Below, piece after piece: positions 22,160 through 32,683 of a stretch of DNA of 64,000 bases. A program made the position numbers and the translations under genes. How positions within the stretch are numbered: position 1 is the first letter of the stretch; the number at the start of each line of letters is the position of its first letter. The notes beneath the pieces were generated by a model, which ran no database searches, was not told where the DNA came from, and saw nothing but the letters and a program-made list of their open reading frames with translations. The stretch is from Platycarya strobilacea (Eukaryota; Streptophyta; Magnoliopsida; Fagales; Juglandaceae), in contig CM072545.1 of NCBI GenBank assembly GCA_036898215.1, positions 19,157,140-19,221,139 on the forward strand. The letters run 5' to 3'.

Positions 22160-23065
22160 GTTGGGCACCAGCATGGGCCATAGGATCTTGGTTTTGGAGG
22201 AGGTCTCCATCTATCTTGGTTCTTTTCATATGGGACAATTATGCTTTAATCCCCTTCAAAGTTCCCCTTTTGTTACTCCTTCAGAGTTCCCCTTTTGTTA
22301 CCAGGGTGATATCCGAAAGCCCAGTAGCTAAACCTGTTTTCACCCAGGCCTTCCTTTTCCATTTTCCCCCTTTGACCTCCACAAGGGGATCAAATGGCTG
22401 AGTTTGCTGAGTTGTACCAAAGGGGGTGTTGTTAAGGGGGCCTGTGAATTCCACCCCATGTTGGTTTGTCACCTTTTCCTCCTTGATCCTGTTCATACCT
22501 GTGAGAGTTAATTCTATGATGTTTGTGTCAACCTTGACCTTCTCATCATTGATGTCTAGCTCCATAAGGCTACAGGATTCCTTTATAAGTTGTAAAATTA
22601 GTTCCGTGACAGGTAGATTGGAATCTTTAAAGCTCTGAGCTCTGGGGTCCCCCGTATGAATATTCGGTGGAGTACTCAGTTGACTGGTAGGTTCAGTGGG
22701 GGAAACCTCTTGCAGATTGTCTCTTTGGATGAATCCCTTTGCTTTGTTAGCTTAAAATCCCCATGTCTCATTCACTACGTGTACTTTATTCACGTCCTCT
22801 TGCTCTAGTTCCGCCTTCCCCCCCATTTGCCTTCTCTTTCTCATCCAGATGGCCACTTTGTTCATTCTCCCTTCAGGTACTCCCGTATGTATACCAATCA
22901 AACTGCGAAGTATTCCTCGGTTGGGCTCTCAGCCAAGGTCCATAAGGTAGATCCTGTTTCCCTTCCCCGTATTGATCATGTCTAGGTCTCGGGCAAACCT
23001 TGCCTTTGTGGGAGAGAACCCCACAGTGAAATCATAGGTTTTGAAGTCGTTCGTATTTTAGGCAC
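22160..23065 (-). pseudogene. LINE ORF1, C-terminal part
   Basis: On the minus strand the frame carries YDFTVGFSPTKARFARDLD (~23040) and EGRMNKVAIWMRKRRQMGGK (~22870). It then runs through an acidic/polar linker to VEVKGGKWKRKAWVKTG (~22365), the basic patch usual near the end of plant LINE ORF1. ORF1 normally has an N-terminal RNA-binding domain and a CCHC knuckle. The N-terminal part is missing here, and any knuckle near 23050 is unrecognisable. Stops at ~22938, ~22755 and ~22275 show decay. It lies directly upstream of ORF2. Confidence 0.7.
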
Positions 23066-23408
23066 CAGGTGTATAGTGGTAAAAAGTATTTGCCATGTTT
23101 ACATTCATGGCAAATGCTAAGAGATTTTAGAAAAAAAAAATGAGACTTGAGCAAAACAATATCATAACAATAGTCTAATATGACTAAAATAAACATATTC
23201 CAACATTAGAGATCGAGCTTCACACTTATAATAACTTAAACAGAAATTATTAGTTAAATTTACATTTGTTTTTACAAACTTAATTCATACCCAATACATT
23301 CAAGTTTTAGAAACTAACACCAGCATTATGCTTTACAAACTCACTATATTACATCACTAAATCCCAACATTTCAAAACAATTCATCTTTATCCAACTCCA
23401 TTCCATGC
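23066..23408. other. Intergenic or 3' UTR sequence
   Basis: Nothing coding is visible. A short perfect hairpin, GCCATG-TTTACATT-CATGGC, lies at ~23093-23112. The rest is AT-rich and would be the 3' UTR or downstream region of the candidate gene that follows. Confidence 0.45.
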
Positions 23409-23543
23409 TCAAACAACAACACAAGTGAAGCCAAACTCCTTGTAGCTCTTCTCAAATGCATCAAGTCCAAGAACTAAAGAAACCAAATGAACCAATTTGT
23501 CCAAGATTTTGAAATAAAGCATTTCATCAGATGCAATATGGCA
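23409..23543 (-). CDS. Probable last exon of the candidate gene
   Basis: 45 codons including a TGA stop at 23409-23411. The peptide starts CHIASDEMLYFKILDKLVHL, continues hydrophobic (VSLVLGLDAFEKSYKEFGF) and ends TCVVV. An AG acceptor precedes it (TTTCTTTAGTAAG). It is in phase with the exon at 23940-24086 across a ~396-base intron. Not recognised. The two exons together give 93 uninterrupted codons, which in such AT-rich DNA argues for coding. Confidence 0.45.
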   Translation of the reverse strand, partial: CHIASDEMLYFKILDKLVHLVSLVLGLDAFEKSYKEFGFTCVVV

Positions 23544-23939
23544 CTTACTAAAGAAATAGGTGTAGAATCAGAACATAGGCCAACATCCAATATGAGACTT
23601 AGATCAAGTTACTGACAAAAATTTCAATAATCAAGCTATTTACCTTGACACTACTCGAGACATATGAGACGTAAGTAACCAATTGGTGAATTTAAAAACC
23701 ATTTATCCATCTAGATATTAGCCATTGGATTAATGTAAAACAGAATATCAGAATGAAATATGACCAATTAAACTTTGAGGTGAAATATTCAAGCATGAGT
23801 GGAGAGAGTCATCAGCCTAATGGAACTACAAGGATTTAAAACATTTTTAACAAGATATTCAGTATCTAAGACAACAACTTCAGCAGGTTATAGCAATCTT
23901 ATCATTAGTCTCAAGAAAAGGCAACAAAGATGGACTAAC

Positions 23940-24086
23940 CTTATATGCTGTTTGATGCAAAGGGTGTGCAATAAATATCTCAAAAACTTTATTCAACTTA
24001 TCCTTCACATTCTGCAACAGTTGAGAAAGGTCACCATCCCACTTGTAAAATTTCAGTTCCTTCTTGTTCAAAATCTTTTCAGCTAT
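23940..24086 (-). CDS. Probable penultimate exon of the candidate gene
   Basis: Exactly 49 codons between a good acceptor (TTACTCATTCAG) and a good donor (AAG/GTTAGT). The peptide begins IAEKILNKKELKFYKWDGDL and ends IFIAHPLHQTAYK. It is charged and probably helical. Function not recognised. Confidence 0.45.
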
Positions 24087-24986
24087 CTGAATGAGTAATA
24101 AAAAAGGAAGGTGATAATTGTCAAAAAATAGAAAAGAAAAGAAAGGAATGTGGATTAGTCACCTTGCAAACTAAAATAAAGTGCCAATGTTATTTCTCAT
24201 ATTTATTAATCGAGAAAATAAATAAACATAAATGGCACAATGGTACCTCATTTATATATTAAATTATTCTTAAAATAAATCAGTAGCACTCCCTACCTAG
24301 ATAGGGCAGGGGAGGTGAATGCAAAAAATATACTTCATGACATAACCCAAGTACACAAAAAGAATACAGATACTTCATTACAACTATAATAAGTTAGCCT
24401 AAGAAAAAAAATAGAGAATATAGATACTTCCCTGTTTTAGTAGATTTTCAAGTCTGTTCCACGTGCAACGAAGCAAAAAAAAAATAAAAAGCTAACCGCA
24501 TACTTTGTAACAACAAGAGAGTTTTAGGCTCAGAGTTACTGGTACTCAACAATATAAATATTGCATTATCACGTTTAAAACAACTTATTCCAACAGCTTG
24601 CACTAATCTATATAAGTCCGTAAATTTCAAGTTTTGATTCAATTAATCATTTTGTTAATTTCTTCTGTTAAGTTCAGATCTACCAATTAATTTCTTCATT
24701 TCTTTCAAACAAAACTAAGCTCCAAGGCTAAAGTTGTGATGTACATTATACAAATATAAAAAACAAACACCAGTAATCTTTGCTTTTCAACCTGTATTAT
24801 ATTTCCTATAGGCACAAATTAAAATCCAATACTAAAATATTGTAGTCCCAGTAACAGAAAACAATAAAAGAAGAAAAGCTGAAGTGTCTGTGTGTAGTTA
24901 AAACGATGTGATTTAGATACAAGCAGATCACCAGAAGGTAAGGTAAAATAGATCACCAGAAGGATATTTATCAACATATTGTTTAC

Positions 24987-25066
24987 CGGCAAGCATCTTA
25001 GGTTTCAACAACATATCCCATTGGTAGTTTTTTTTGTCTGCTTGCTTAGCTTTTTCAATAACCCAG
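24987..25066 (-). CDS. Possible internal exon
   Basis: 26 full codons reading WVIEKAKQADKKNYQWDM then LLKPKMLA, bounded by AG (CCCTTTAG) and a GTAAAC donor. A second possible exon, 25271-25346 (ITEINPLGSQIKIQTLFSW...), lies upstream. Phases do not fit the neighbours without further exons. Confidence 0.3.
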
Positions 25067-27656
25067 CTAAAGGGTCACTGTTTGCCTAACCCTTAAGTTG
25101 CTAAATGGGTCTTCCAAAGCATTACCATCTTTGACCTGCTCACAGGACAAGAAAATTGTGCATGGCAAGCTAATTACAAAACAATAAAAAAAAAAATCTT
25201 ACTTTAAGAGTGATCAAATAACTAATCAAGAAAAGAGTGATCAAATAGATGCAAATTTGGAAAAAAATACATCTGTTATATGAACTCGTCCATGAAAACA
25301 GAGTCTGAATTTTAATTTGGCTTCCAAGAGGGTTAATTTCAGTAATCTGGCAAGCAATATAAAAAAAAAAATTACCAAAAAAAAAAAAGATGAAAACTAA
25401 GCACCCTGAGAACTCTGAAGAGCTAGCAGCTTTAGTATTTAACATGTTCTTAAACATCCCTCATTTAACCACAATCTCGACTATATAAACCAAGCATATT
25501 AAAGTTGAAGAAAAGTGTCAAAAAAATACATTCTCATCTCTACTAGTTTAACACATACAAATAAAGGGTTAAAGGTGGTCAAATTAAAGTAACCTACAAG
25601 TGTCTATGGATTTTTGTATATGAATAGGTGTATGACATATCAAAAAAATTATATGAACTGGTGTGTGAGGCTGCCTTCCTTTCTCAGTTACTTTTTAAAT
25701 TACTATAATTTTTCTAGTCACTAATGACATATCTAGTTGGCTTTAATTAGTAACTTAACCACATTTTTTAAATCTTATAATGTAAAATGGTGGATTCTAG
25801 AGTTTTAGAACTGATGCCTAATGGTTATGGTTGAGTTTTAGAATGATCCTTTCATCAGAACTCTACTACTCTCTTGAATGAAATTGTAGCAAGCTCAACA
25901 ACAATAGAGTATAAGTATCACAACAGCATCAACAAATGAATATGGTTGAATGGTCCTTCCAGTTTATATATTAAACTTTTTTTTTGTATGGTTACTTAAT
26001 ATTTAACAAATGATAGTATATTTACTTTCAGAAAAAAAAAATGACAATATGAATGTAATTTGTAAATAACAATAACTTGTAAGACGAAAATTCAATGACA
26101 AATACAAAAGAGAAATGCTCGATATCTCACTGAAGAAAGCAAACAGGAAAAGCAAAATTCATTATTGTATTCATTATTGTATTTAGCACAACATCAGGCT
26201 CTTATGAAGGAGGCTATACACATGGTGCTAAGCTTCAATGTTGAGTAACAGTTGTTAGAGTTATAAACTTTTAAGGCCAAGAATGTTACCACCAGCCCCC
26301 ATAACAATCGTCCCTGTTTTGCATCTACAAATCAATATTTTCACAATATATGAGCAGGTCGACCCAAAAAATGAAAGCCTACTTTAAACTCAATCAGCAA
26401 TAGTGACCCAAAATTAATGATTGGGTTATCCAACCGACATTCCTTTGAGAAGAAAAGAGTAGTTCAACAAAGACTTACCAAGCAAGTGAAACAAGGTTCA
26501 AATTCATAACTGGACTCCCTCTAAGCAACACATGGCTTCTTCTCCCCACGGAAACAATTCATGGACACATTCCAAAGAACCGACAAGTTGCTAAATGAAG
26601 TGGTGTACTTCCTAGGTATCTGCAGATATGGTACCTTCATCAATCTGAGTGACAAAGTAGAGAAGATGCTGGGCCTAAAGGAGCCAACGGTTGCCAACTA
26701 TATGTTTTATTTTACTTCAATTACCAATCCCAAGCCCCAAATCTCAACCTTCTGACTCATGCCCCACCAACATGTGTCACCATTTCCATTCCATTTAGTT
26801 TGTAGGATTTTGAAGTTCATTTTCTGATCACATGTATAAACACAAAGGATTTTTATTTTATGTTATTTTTCTTTATAAAAAGGGGCTACCTAAATATTTT
26901 CCAAAACTATCACAAATTCAAGCTAAAGGGCAGTTCAAACACCGGAAATGTGCTAAGAATTTAATAATACCATATACACAAGACAAAAGACACACAATAT
27001 CATGCACCAGTTAGATTTGTAGCATTATTGATTCGCTAATATATGTTTGATATGTCCTGTGTCATGTTGAAGTCACAGAATATTATTTACATGGAAAAAT
27101 CAAACAATAAAAAATACATAACCTAGCTCAATGAAAACTAGTGGATGACACTACTTGGAAGAACATGTACAAGATACCAATTCAAACTTCTACAATAACC
27201 CTCACTAAATTAATAATATATGGAATAGCAATTATCTCCAATATCTACCTGGCACATATGCTCAAATAATTGTGTATAGAATATGAGTTTGAAACTCCAA
27301 TAAGAACATGGAATTTAATACCTCTCTCATTCTAATTTCAGCCCGGAAACTTTTCTTCTAAAGTTACCATAAATGTCAATGCAGCACGTTGTTCTCCAAA
27401 ACATTAATTTCAATTCAACAATTAAGATCACTACTTCAAGAATACTAAAAGTTTCTTTCGGTAAGCAAATGAAGAAAAGAAATAAAACAACTGCGAAACT
27501 AAAACTTGCCCAAGAATCACATGTTCATCAGGCTGAGTTCTTGACAAAATTTAAGTTCAGAACAGATATTCACAACTCTCAGTTTCTCATTTTCCACATT
27601 TTCTCAACAACCAAACGGATCTTAACAAAATAATCAAGTCTTAGAGTAGTACATAC

Positions 27657-27828
27657 CTTCATAGGATGCAGAGGAATCACATTCCACGAAAAGAATTCCA
27701 GATATCAGGCACAGAACCAAAAGTGAAGTAAACGATGACATTTCTTTCTCGTATCTTCGAGAACCAAGAGCCCAGGCGAACTCATAACTAGACACCAAAA
27801 CAAGAAACGAGAAGGAAAAAGAAGCCAT
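27657..27828 (-). CDS. Possible first exon with signal peptide
   Basis: The ATG at 27828 (MASFSFSFLVLVSSYEFAWA) is in frame with a second ATG at 27741 (MSSFTSLLVLCLISGILFVE). The latter is a textbook signal peptide followed by a small polar stretch (CDSSASYE). The exon ends at a consensus donor GAAG/GTATGT at 27656. Translation from 27741 is the more natural secretory start; starting at 27828 adds 29 residues with a second hydrophobic run. There is a weak TATA-like CATAAAAC ~20 bases upstream. Confidence 0.45.
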
Positions 27829-28156
27829 AGAGATGTGGGGGGTTTTATGAGAGGCTAAACTACCTGAAAGTTCAAGACTTTAATACTGTAATTTACTAAT
27901 GGAATACGTGGCTTTAGGTAGACACAGCAAAAGGCAAAAAGGAACTCAAAGATTTGACAACTACCACTGAAAGCAAATTAGTGAATGAGTGAGAAAGAAA
28001 TGTACGAAAGTGGAAAATGAAAGAACCCAAAGAGAAGTGCGGATGAAACTTCGCTCACACAAAACCCATGATCAATACGGAATAAAGACCGAACAAGAAA
28101 AATCCCAAATAATGAGCGGGGTCGTCAAAGCGAGGTCATCAAAACGGAGAGATGCT

Positions 28157-29497
28157 TGTGAGTGCGTAAAGTGTATTTTAAATATTTTAATATTGAATTA
28201 AATTATAAAAAATTAAAATTAAAAATTAAATTTTACTAATTTTATTGCATTAAATTTTTATTTATATTGAGATGTTTTTAAGTATTTATTATATTTATTT
28301 ATTTATTTATTTATTTTCTTTGTTTTATGTGGTTTTATTTTATTTGTTTTATTTTTATGTTACTTTATTTTTTATTTTATTTTATTTATTTCTTTTTTAA
28401 TAATTAAAAAAAAAACACTTCAAGATCAAATGGTCGCACAACACTTGAATTCCTATACGACAATACATTTCATGGGACTTCACATAATGCACGGCTGACC
28501 CACAATCCACTATAGCTCCTACACGTTAATCCACTTTGGAAACGCACTCCACCTATTTTCAAATACAAGATAATTTGTCATTTTGATAGCACAAACTAAA
28601 CAGTACTTTTCAAACTGGCCCACAACACTTAAAGCCATATTTAGATTAATGGCCAGAGGATAGATTGAGTTCAACAAGGGCACGGCACTTACAGAGGGTG
28701 CGGCATTATATAGCAACACCCATATATATATTTGGACTTCACCTATAGGTGGGAAAAATAAAAACGAAAAATGGCGGAGAGCTACGGACAGAACGAAATT
28801 CATTGGCCGCCAGCTGTTTCCTTTCCTTGAGATTTTTATTGTCCATTTTATTTATAGATAATTAAATTTTTAAATACGATTAAAAATAAACTTACATATT
28901 AAATAATATTTTTAATTTATTTTTAATTTATATATTTAATTTTTAATTTATTAAAATTCTTTGTTTTATCATTTTTAAAATATTGTTGATATTTTTTTCT
29001 CCGAATAATTATACTGTTTACTTCGTTTATAGATTCAGTCATATTTTTTCTATTGAATGGTGTAGATATATAATTATTTTTTGATCAATTGATTATCTAT
29101 ATTAATTTAATTCTCTACTCCAATTTACTCATTGGGTATATTATCGTCATTGAATTTTCTCAATATGGATAACAATTTGCGTGATTTAAAAATAATAAAT
29201 GATTTTTCAAAAAGTTGCATTTGGTTTAATTTTTTGTTTATAATTTTATATCTTTCGATTAAGAATTACGGAATTGAATTCTCAATTGATTTATCAGTGA
29301 ATTAAAAATAATTAAAATACTGGATATGTGCAAGAGATTTCCGACACTCTACTGTTTGTCAACTTTGATTAATTTTAATTTTCATTTAAATCAATTTTTA
29401 TTTTCTTATTAATAATTTAATATTTTTTTTGTTATTATACTACTTTTTTAATTTGTTTCTCTGTGGAATCGACACCCCAAAGTTGCACTACAATCAC
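28157..29497 (+). repeat. 5' LTR of the Gypsy element
   Basis: It starts TGTGAGTGCGTAAAGTG and runs to about CACTACAATCAC. It is collinear with 40039-41390, sharing the ATTGAATTAAATTATAAA, CACTTCAAGATCAAA, CACGGCTG.CCCACAATCC, GGAAACGCACTCCACC and TGTGGAATCGACAC blocks. A TATATA-type box (GGCATTATATAGCAACAC) lies near 28703. Confidence 0.85.
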
Positions 29498-29526
29498 ACA
29501 TTCCAACAACGGACTTATCAGAGGAT

Positions 29527-29734
29527 GTGGAGAAGGATCAAGATAGTAGTATTGTCGAGCCATCTAAGGAACCAGAGGTGACAAAGAGCCATGTTAAGGT
29601 ACCACTCCCTCAAACTTTGAAATCAAGCAAGCTAATTATGGATCCTAATAATGAAATTCTTGAGAATCTCAAGCAGGTAAAAGTAAATTTTTCTCTTTTG
29701 TATGTAATTAAACAAGTTCCTACTTACGCAAAAG
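29527..29734 (+). pseudogene. Gypsy gag-protease linker, left half
   Basis: The frame opens MEKDQDSSIVEPSKEPEVTK and contains VPLPQTLKSSKL, then NEILENLKQVKVNF and the typical YVIKQVPTYAK. This region precedes the protease in Tat/Athila-like Gypsy gag-pol. It is cut at 29734 by the hAT element and continues at 36037. The start codon is incidental: the true N-terminal gag is deleted and the frame begins almost at the LTR. Confidence 0.8.
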
Positions 29735-29765
29735 TAGGGGTGGGCAAAATTTCCTACTTCTAACT

Positions 29766-29905
29766 TTCGTCCAAACTCTGTTCCGATTCCGACTCTGATC
29801 GGAGTTGGAAGTTAGAGTTTGGAATTCGGAGTCGGAGAGGTTCCAACTCCGAATTCAGAGTCGGATTTCGGAATCGGACTCAGTTTCAACACCGAATACC
29901 GACTC
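29766..29905. repeat. Left subterminal motif cluster of the hAT element
   Basis: Alternating-strand copies of GGAGT(C/T)GGA and its complement TCCGACTC/CCAACTCCGA occur about every 10-20 bases, e.g. GATCGGAGTTGGAAG, TTCGGAGTCGGAGAGG, CCAACTCCGAATTC. Clustered short repeats near hAT ends are known transposase-binding arrays in other elements. Binding here is inferred. Confidence 0.75.
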
Positions 29906-30024
29906 CGAACTCTGGTTTTTTTTTTAAATGCAAAATAACGTCGTTTTTCATCTTTCTTTTTTGTTTTTTTAAATTTAGCTAAACGATGCCGTTCCAATTA
30001 AATAGGAACAGCGTCGTTTAGTCC

Positions 30025-30247
30025 ATGGTTTCTAACCTTCCAAGATCATTTTCTTCTTCTTCCTTCTTCTTTCTTCTCTATCCGAACTTTGCAGCTCTGC
30101 TCTTCTTCTCCAACGGCGATTCCGAACCTCTAGTAGCTAGCGTCGCTTCCTCCTTCACTCTCTCACACCGCCGTCGATTCCTCACCATCAGAATTTTGCC
30201 ATCGCGTTACATTGTCCCTCGCTAACTCGAGAATCTGAGATTAATTG
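30025..30247 (+). other. Possible 5' leader exon of the hAT transposase
   Basis: A GC- and CT-rich stretch (TTCTTCTTCTTCCTTC; CCGCCGTCGATTCC) unlike the AT-rich surroundings. It ends near ATTAATTG/GTAATTAC, a plausible donor. The transposase ATG at 32684 is preceded by an acceptor-like TTTTAG at ~32663, implying a ~2.4 kb 5'-UTR intron. The 66-codon frame here (30025-30225) shows no domain. Confidence 0.35.
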
Positions 30248-31020
30248 GTAATTACTTTTATATTTAGGGTTTTTAATTCAAACTAATTAAAAGTGTTATT
30301 TTAATGTGATTCTTTGAGATGGTTGGCTTGTGAGTTGTGTATGATATTATATTGTAAAAAATTCAAGTTTATATTGTGTGCTTTGACAGTGTGTGTAAGA
30401 TGTTTGATGAAATGTCATTGAGAAAAAAAAACTCATATTGGCTCTAAAATATTGCTCTCCGATGCTGAGGATGCTTGTTATTCTAATGATGCTTATTTTG
30501 TAACACATTAATTAAGAATGGGATAGTGCATGTTGTATTCCCGAATCCCAACTAATCCAATACTTCGAAAGGACTGTAAATTTAGAGTTGCATTCAAGCT
30601 TGAAGGCTCAACTCGACAAAGTAATAAAACTGGCTTGAGAGTTGTGCTCAAAATTGTTAGCAATTTTTGTGCCTCCAATGATATGCATTAACATTGCTTT
30701 ATGACGGCCTTTAGATGGGCCTTGCATGTGTTTTATTCATGGTCCATTGCAGAACTTGGATGTCTTTTAACTTGTCATATTATTCTTCATATTCTTATCC
30801 TATCCAGACACAACTTTAAGCTTGGCAGCAGTTTTACCCTTTTTACAGATGGTCTCTCCCACAGTCCCACTTATGGTCTGAAATATTTAATTTAAACCTT
30901 TCTTTGGAAATGGATTGAGTCTGATTTGGATTCCAAAAATATGTTCTAAACCATAATACGCCAAACAGAATCTTTGGATAAGTTTGTCACTTTCTAAACA
31001 GTAAAACTTCGACAGCAACA

Positions 31021-31095
31021 TAACATAACAAAACATAACATACATACAAATATACATACATACATATATACATGCATACATACATACATACAATA
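31021..31095. repeat. Microsatellite (ACAT)n
   Basis: An imperfect run of CATA/CATACATA units inside the hAT intron-like region. The minus-strand ORF over it (Met/Tyr/Cys-rich) is an artefact of the repeat. Confidence 0.8.
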
Positions 31096-32216
31096 TACAT
31101 CACACGATGGGAACTAATGGAAGAAGTGGTGATCTACTACTTTTGACTTCCGAGCTTAGCTTAGTAGGCTGCATAAAGTGGTGATCTACTACTTATTTAA
31201 TTAGCTAAGTGATGAGTTATAATTATCAACACAGTATATATATATATATATAATATACTATGCGGCTAGATTTATTAATTATTAATTGTCCACTCAACTA
31301 AATTTCTCATTGCAAATGAAAAGATCCATAAAAAAGAGGAAGACATTAGAAAGAGAGTGATCAGTTTTTTTATGTGTAGTGAACTCACCATCAATAGAAT
31401 TACTACTCTGTGTTGGTTTCAATTTTTAAGGAAGTACAGGTTTGACTATTGGCAGTTTCTTTTTGGTATATATTTTGGAGCCATTTTAATAAATGAAGTG
31501 TAGTTTTTAGTTGTTATCTTGTCTAGATTAATCAGACTAAATTTTGAAGCATGAGTGGCTGAGTTTGGAAACTAGTCAAATATGAAACTACATGTCAGGA
31601 ACTTCCATGATCATCATAGAAGCTGATCTTATCCTCCTAAGATCATTATCGTAAGTATTTAAGCATACTACTATATAAATAAAACTACAAAAGCATAAAA
31701 TTTTTGAAAACTCCAATTATTTATTGTAACATCACAAGTCTGATAAAATGTTACGCATAAAGTGATATTAAACACTTACAATACTTGCAATACATGCAAC
31801 AACTTTACAATTGACCACTCAACTAAAATTTAACTAATTTTTTTAACTAGACTTTCAAGCTTTTCATGATCGCCAAGAATAACCAACACTCTCTTTCTGA
31901 TGCCTTCCTCTTTTTTATGGATCTCTTCATTTGCATGCTGGACTTTTTAAGCATTCATGGTTAAATGCTATATTATAACGGCTTGTGTTATTGCTCGGCT
32001 ATCCAATGTTTTGCAGTTAATGTTGTAAACTAACTTTAGCACAGAGAAATGTTCTAAAATATTGCCTTCATTTCATTCTTTTAAACAAAAAAAAAAAGTA
32101 ATTAAGGCATAGAGAAATATGCATTTTCTCCATTTAGTAAACAAACTTCACTCACTCTTATGTTGCAGCCTCTGATCAACAAATTGATCACACATCACTT
32201 AATTTACAACCAGTAT

Positions 32217-32220
32217 ATAT

Positions 32221-32251
<31 letters not shown>

Positions 32252-32272
32252 CGTGCGCGTGCGTGTGTGTGA
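32217..32272. repeat. (TG)n(CG)n(TG)n microsatellite
   Basis: TATATG is followed by (TG)~13, (CG)~5, TGCGCGTGCG and (TG)~4, an uninterrupted alternating purine-pyrimidine tract of ~55 bases. Such tracts favour left-handed Z-DNA. Confidence 0.9.
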
Positions 32273-32683
32273 CCCGTAACGAAACCTAAACATCAACTTT
32301 ACCCATTAAAGAGCTTCACAACAATAGTGATGATATTCAAAATCAATCCTAGCGCATGCAAAAGGAATTAAGATAAAAGTTAAAAGTTAAATAAAATATA
32401 TCTCATTTTTAATAAGTACCATGCTTTTTAAGTTCTTATTCTTTGTAATATTATATGTCACTAAAGCTAGTATATGGCTCAATTGAAAGTCATATATCAT
32501 ATATATATAATATTATATAGATAACAGTTTCCTAATGTTTCCTAATATATAATATTAACAAAGTTAAAAATGTATAACAGTTTTTCAATATTGTATTTTA
32601 TTATACTATAACATTATAATTTTTAGTCTTTACTAACATTTTTTATATTACTATACTTGAATTTTAGGACTACAATTACAAAT

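Larger units (their letters stand above)
17748..23065 (-). mobile_element. Plant L1-type LINE, 5' truncated, decayed
   Basis: Read right to left, the order is ORF1 tail, apurinic endonuclease, reverse transcriptase, zf-RVT region and RNase H, ending in poly(A), seen as the T-run at ~17749-17761. This is the standard layout of plant L1 elements with a C-terminal RNase H. Only the last ~300 codons of ORF1 are visible, so the 5' end is missing. Many stops and frameshifts, a ~330-bp internal rearrangement and loss of the RT FADD box make it inactive. No target duplication was found by eye. Confidence 0.9.
23409..27828 (-). other. Candidate multi-exon host gene, function unknown
   Basis: Several minus-strand segments have exon-like content with GT/AG borders, separated by AT-rich introns. 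They are a putative first exon with signal peptide (27657-27828), possible internal exons at 25271-25346 and 24987-25066, and two terminal exons (23940-24086 and 23409-23543) that are in phase and end at a stop. No transposon domain is present. The phases of the internal candidates do not all chain, so the model is incomplete or the locus is a pseudogene. I do not recognise the protein. Confidence 0.35.

Noticed and set aside
25086..25130. Possible mini-exon reading VKDGNALEDPFSNLR
   Set aside because: It has an AG acceptor, but only ~20 bases separate it from the next candidate exon, too short for a plant intron.
26561..26755. 64-codon plus-strand ORF with a plausible-looking peptide (TDKLLNEVVYFLGICRYGTF)
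   Set aside because: No family recognised and no continuation as exons; opposite strand to the candidate gene. Left unannotated.
30887..31093. Met/Tyr/Cys-rich minus-strand ORF
   Set aside because: Translation of an (ACAT)n microsatellite.
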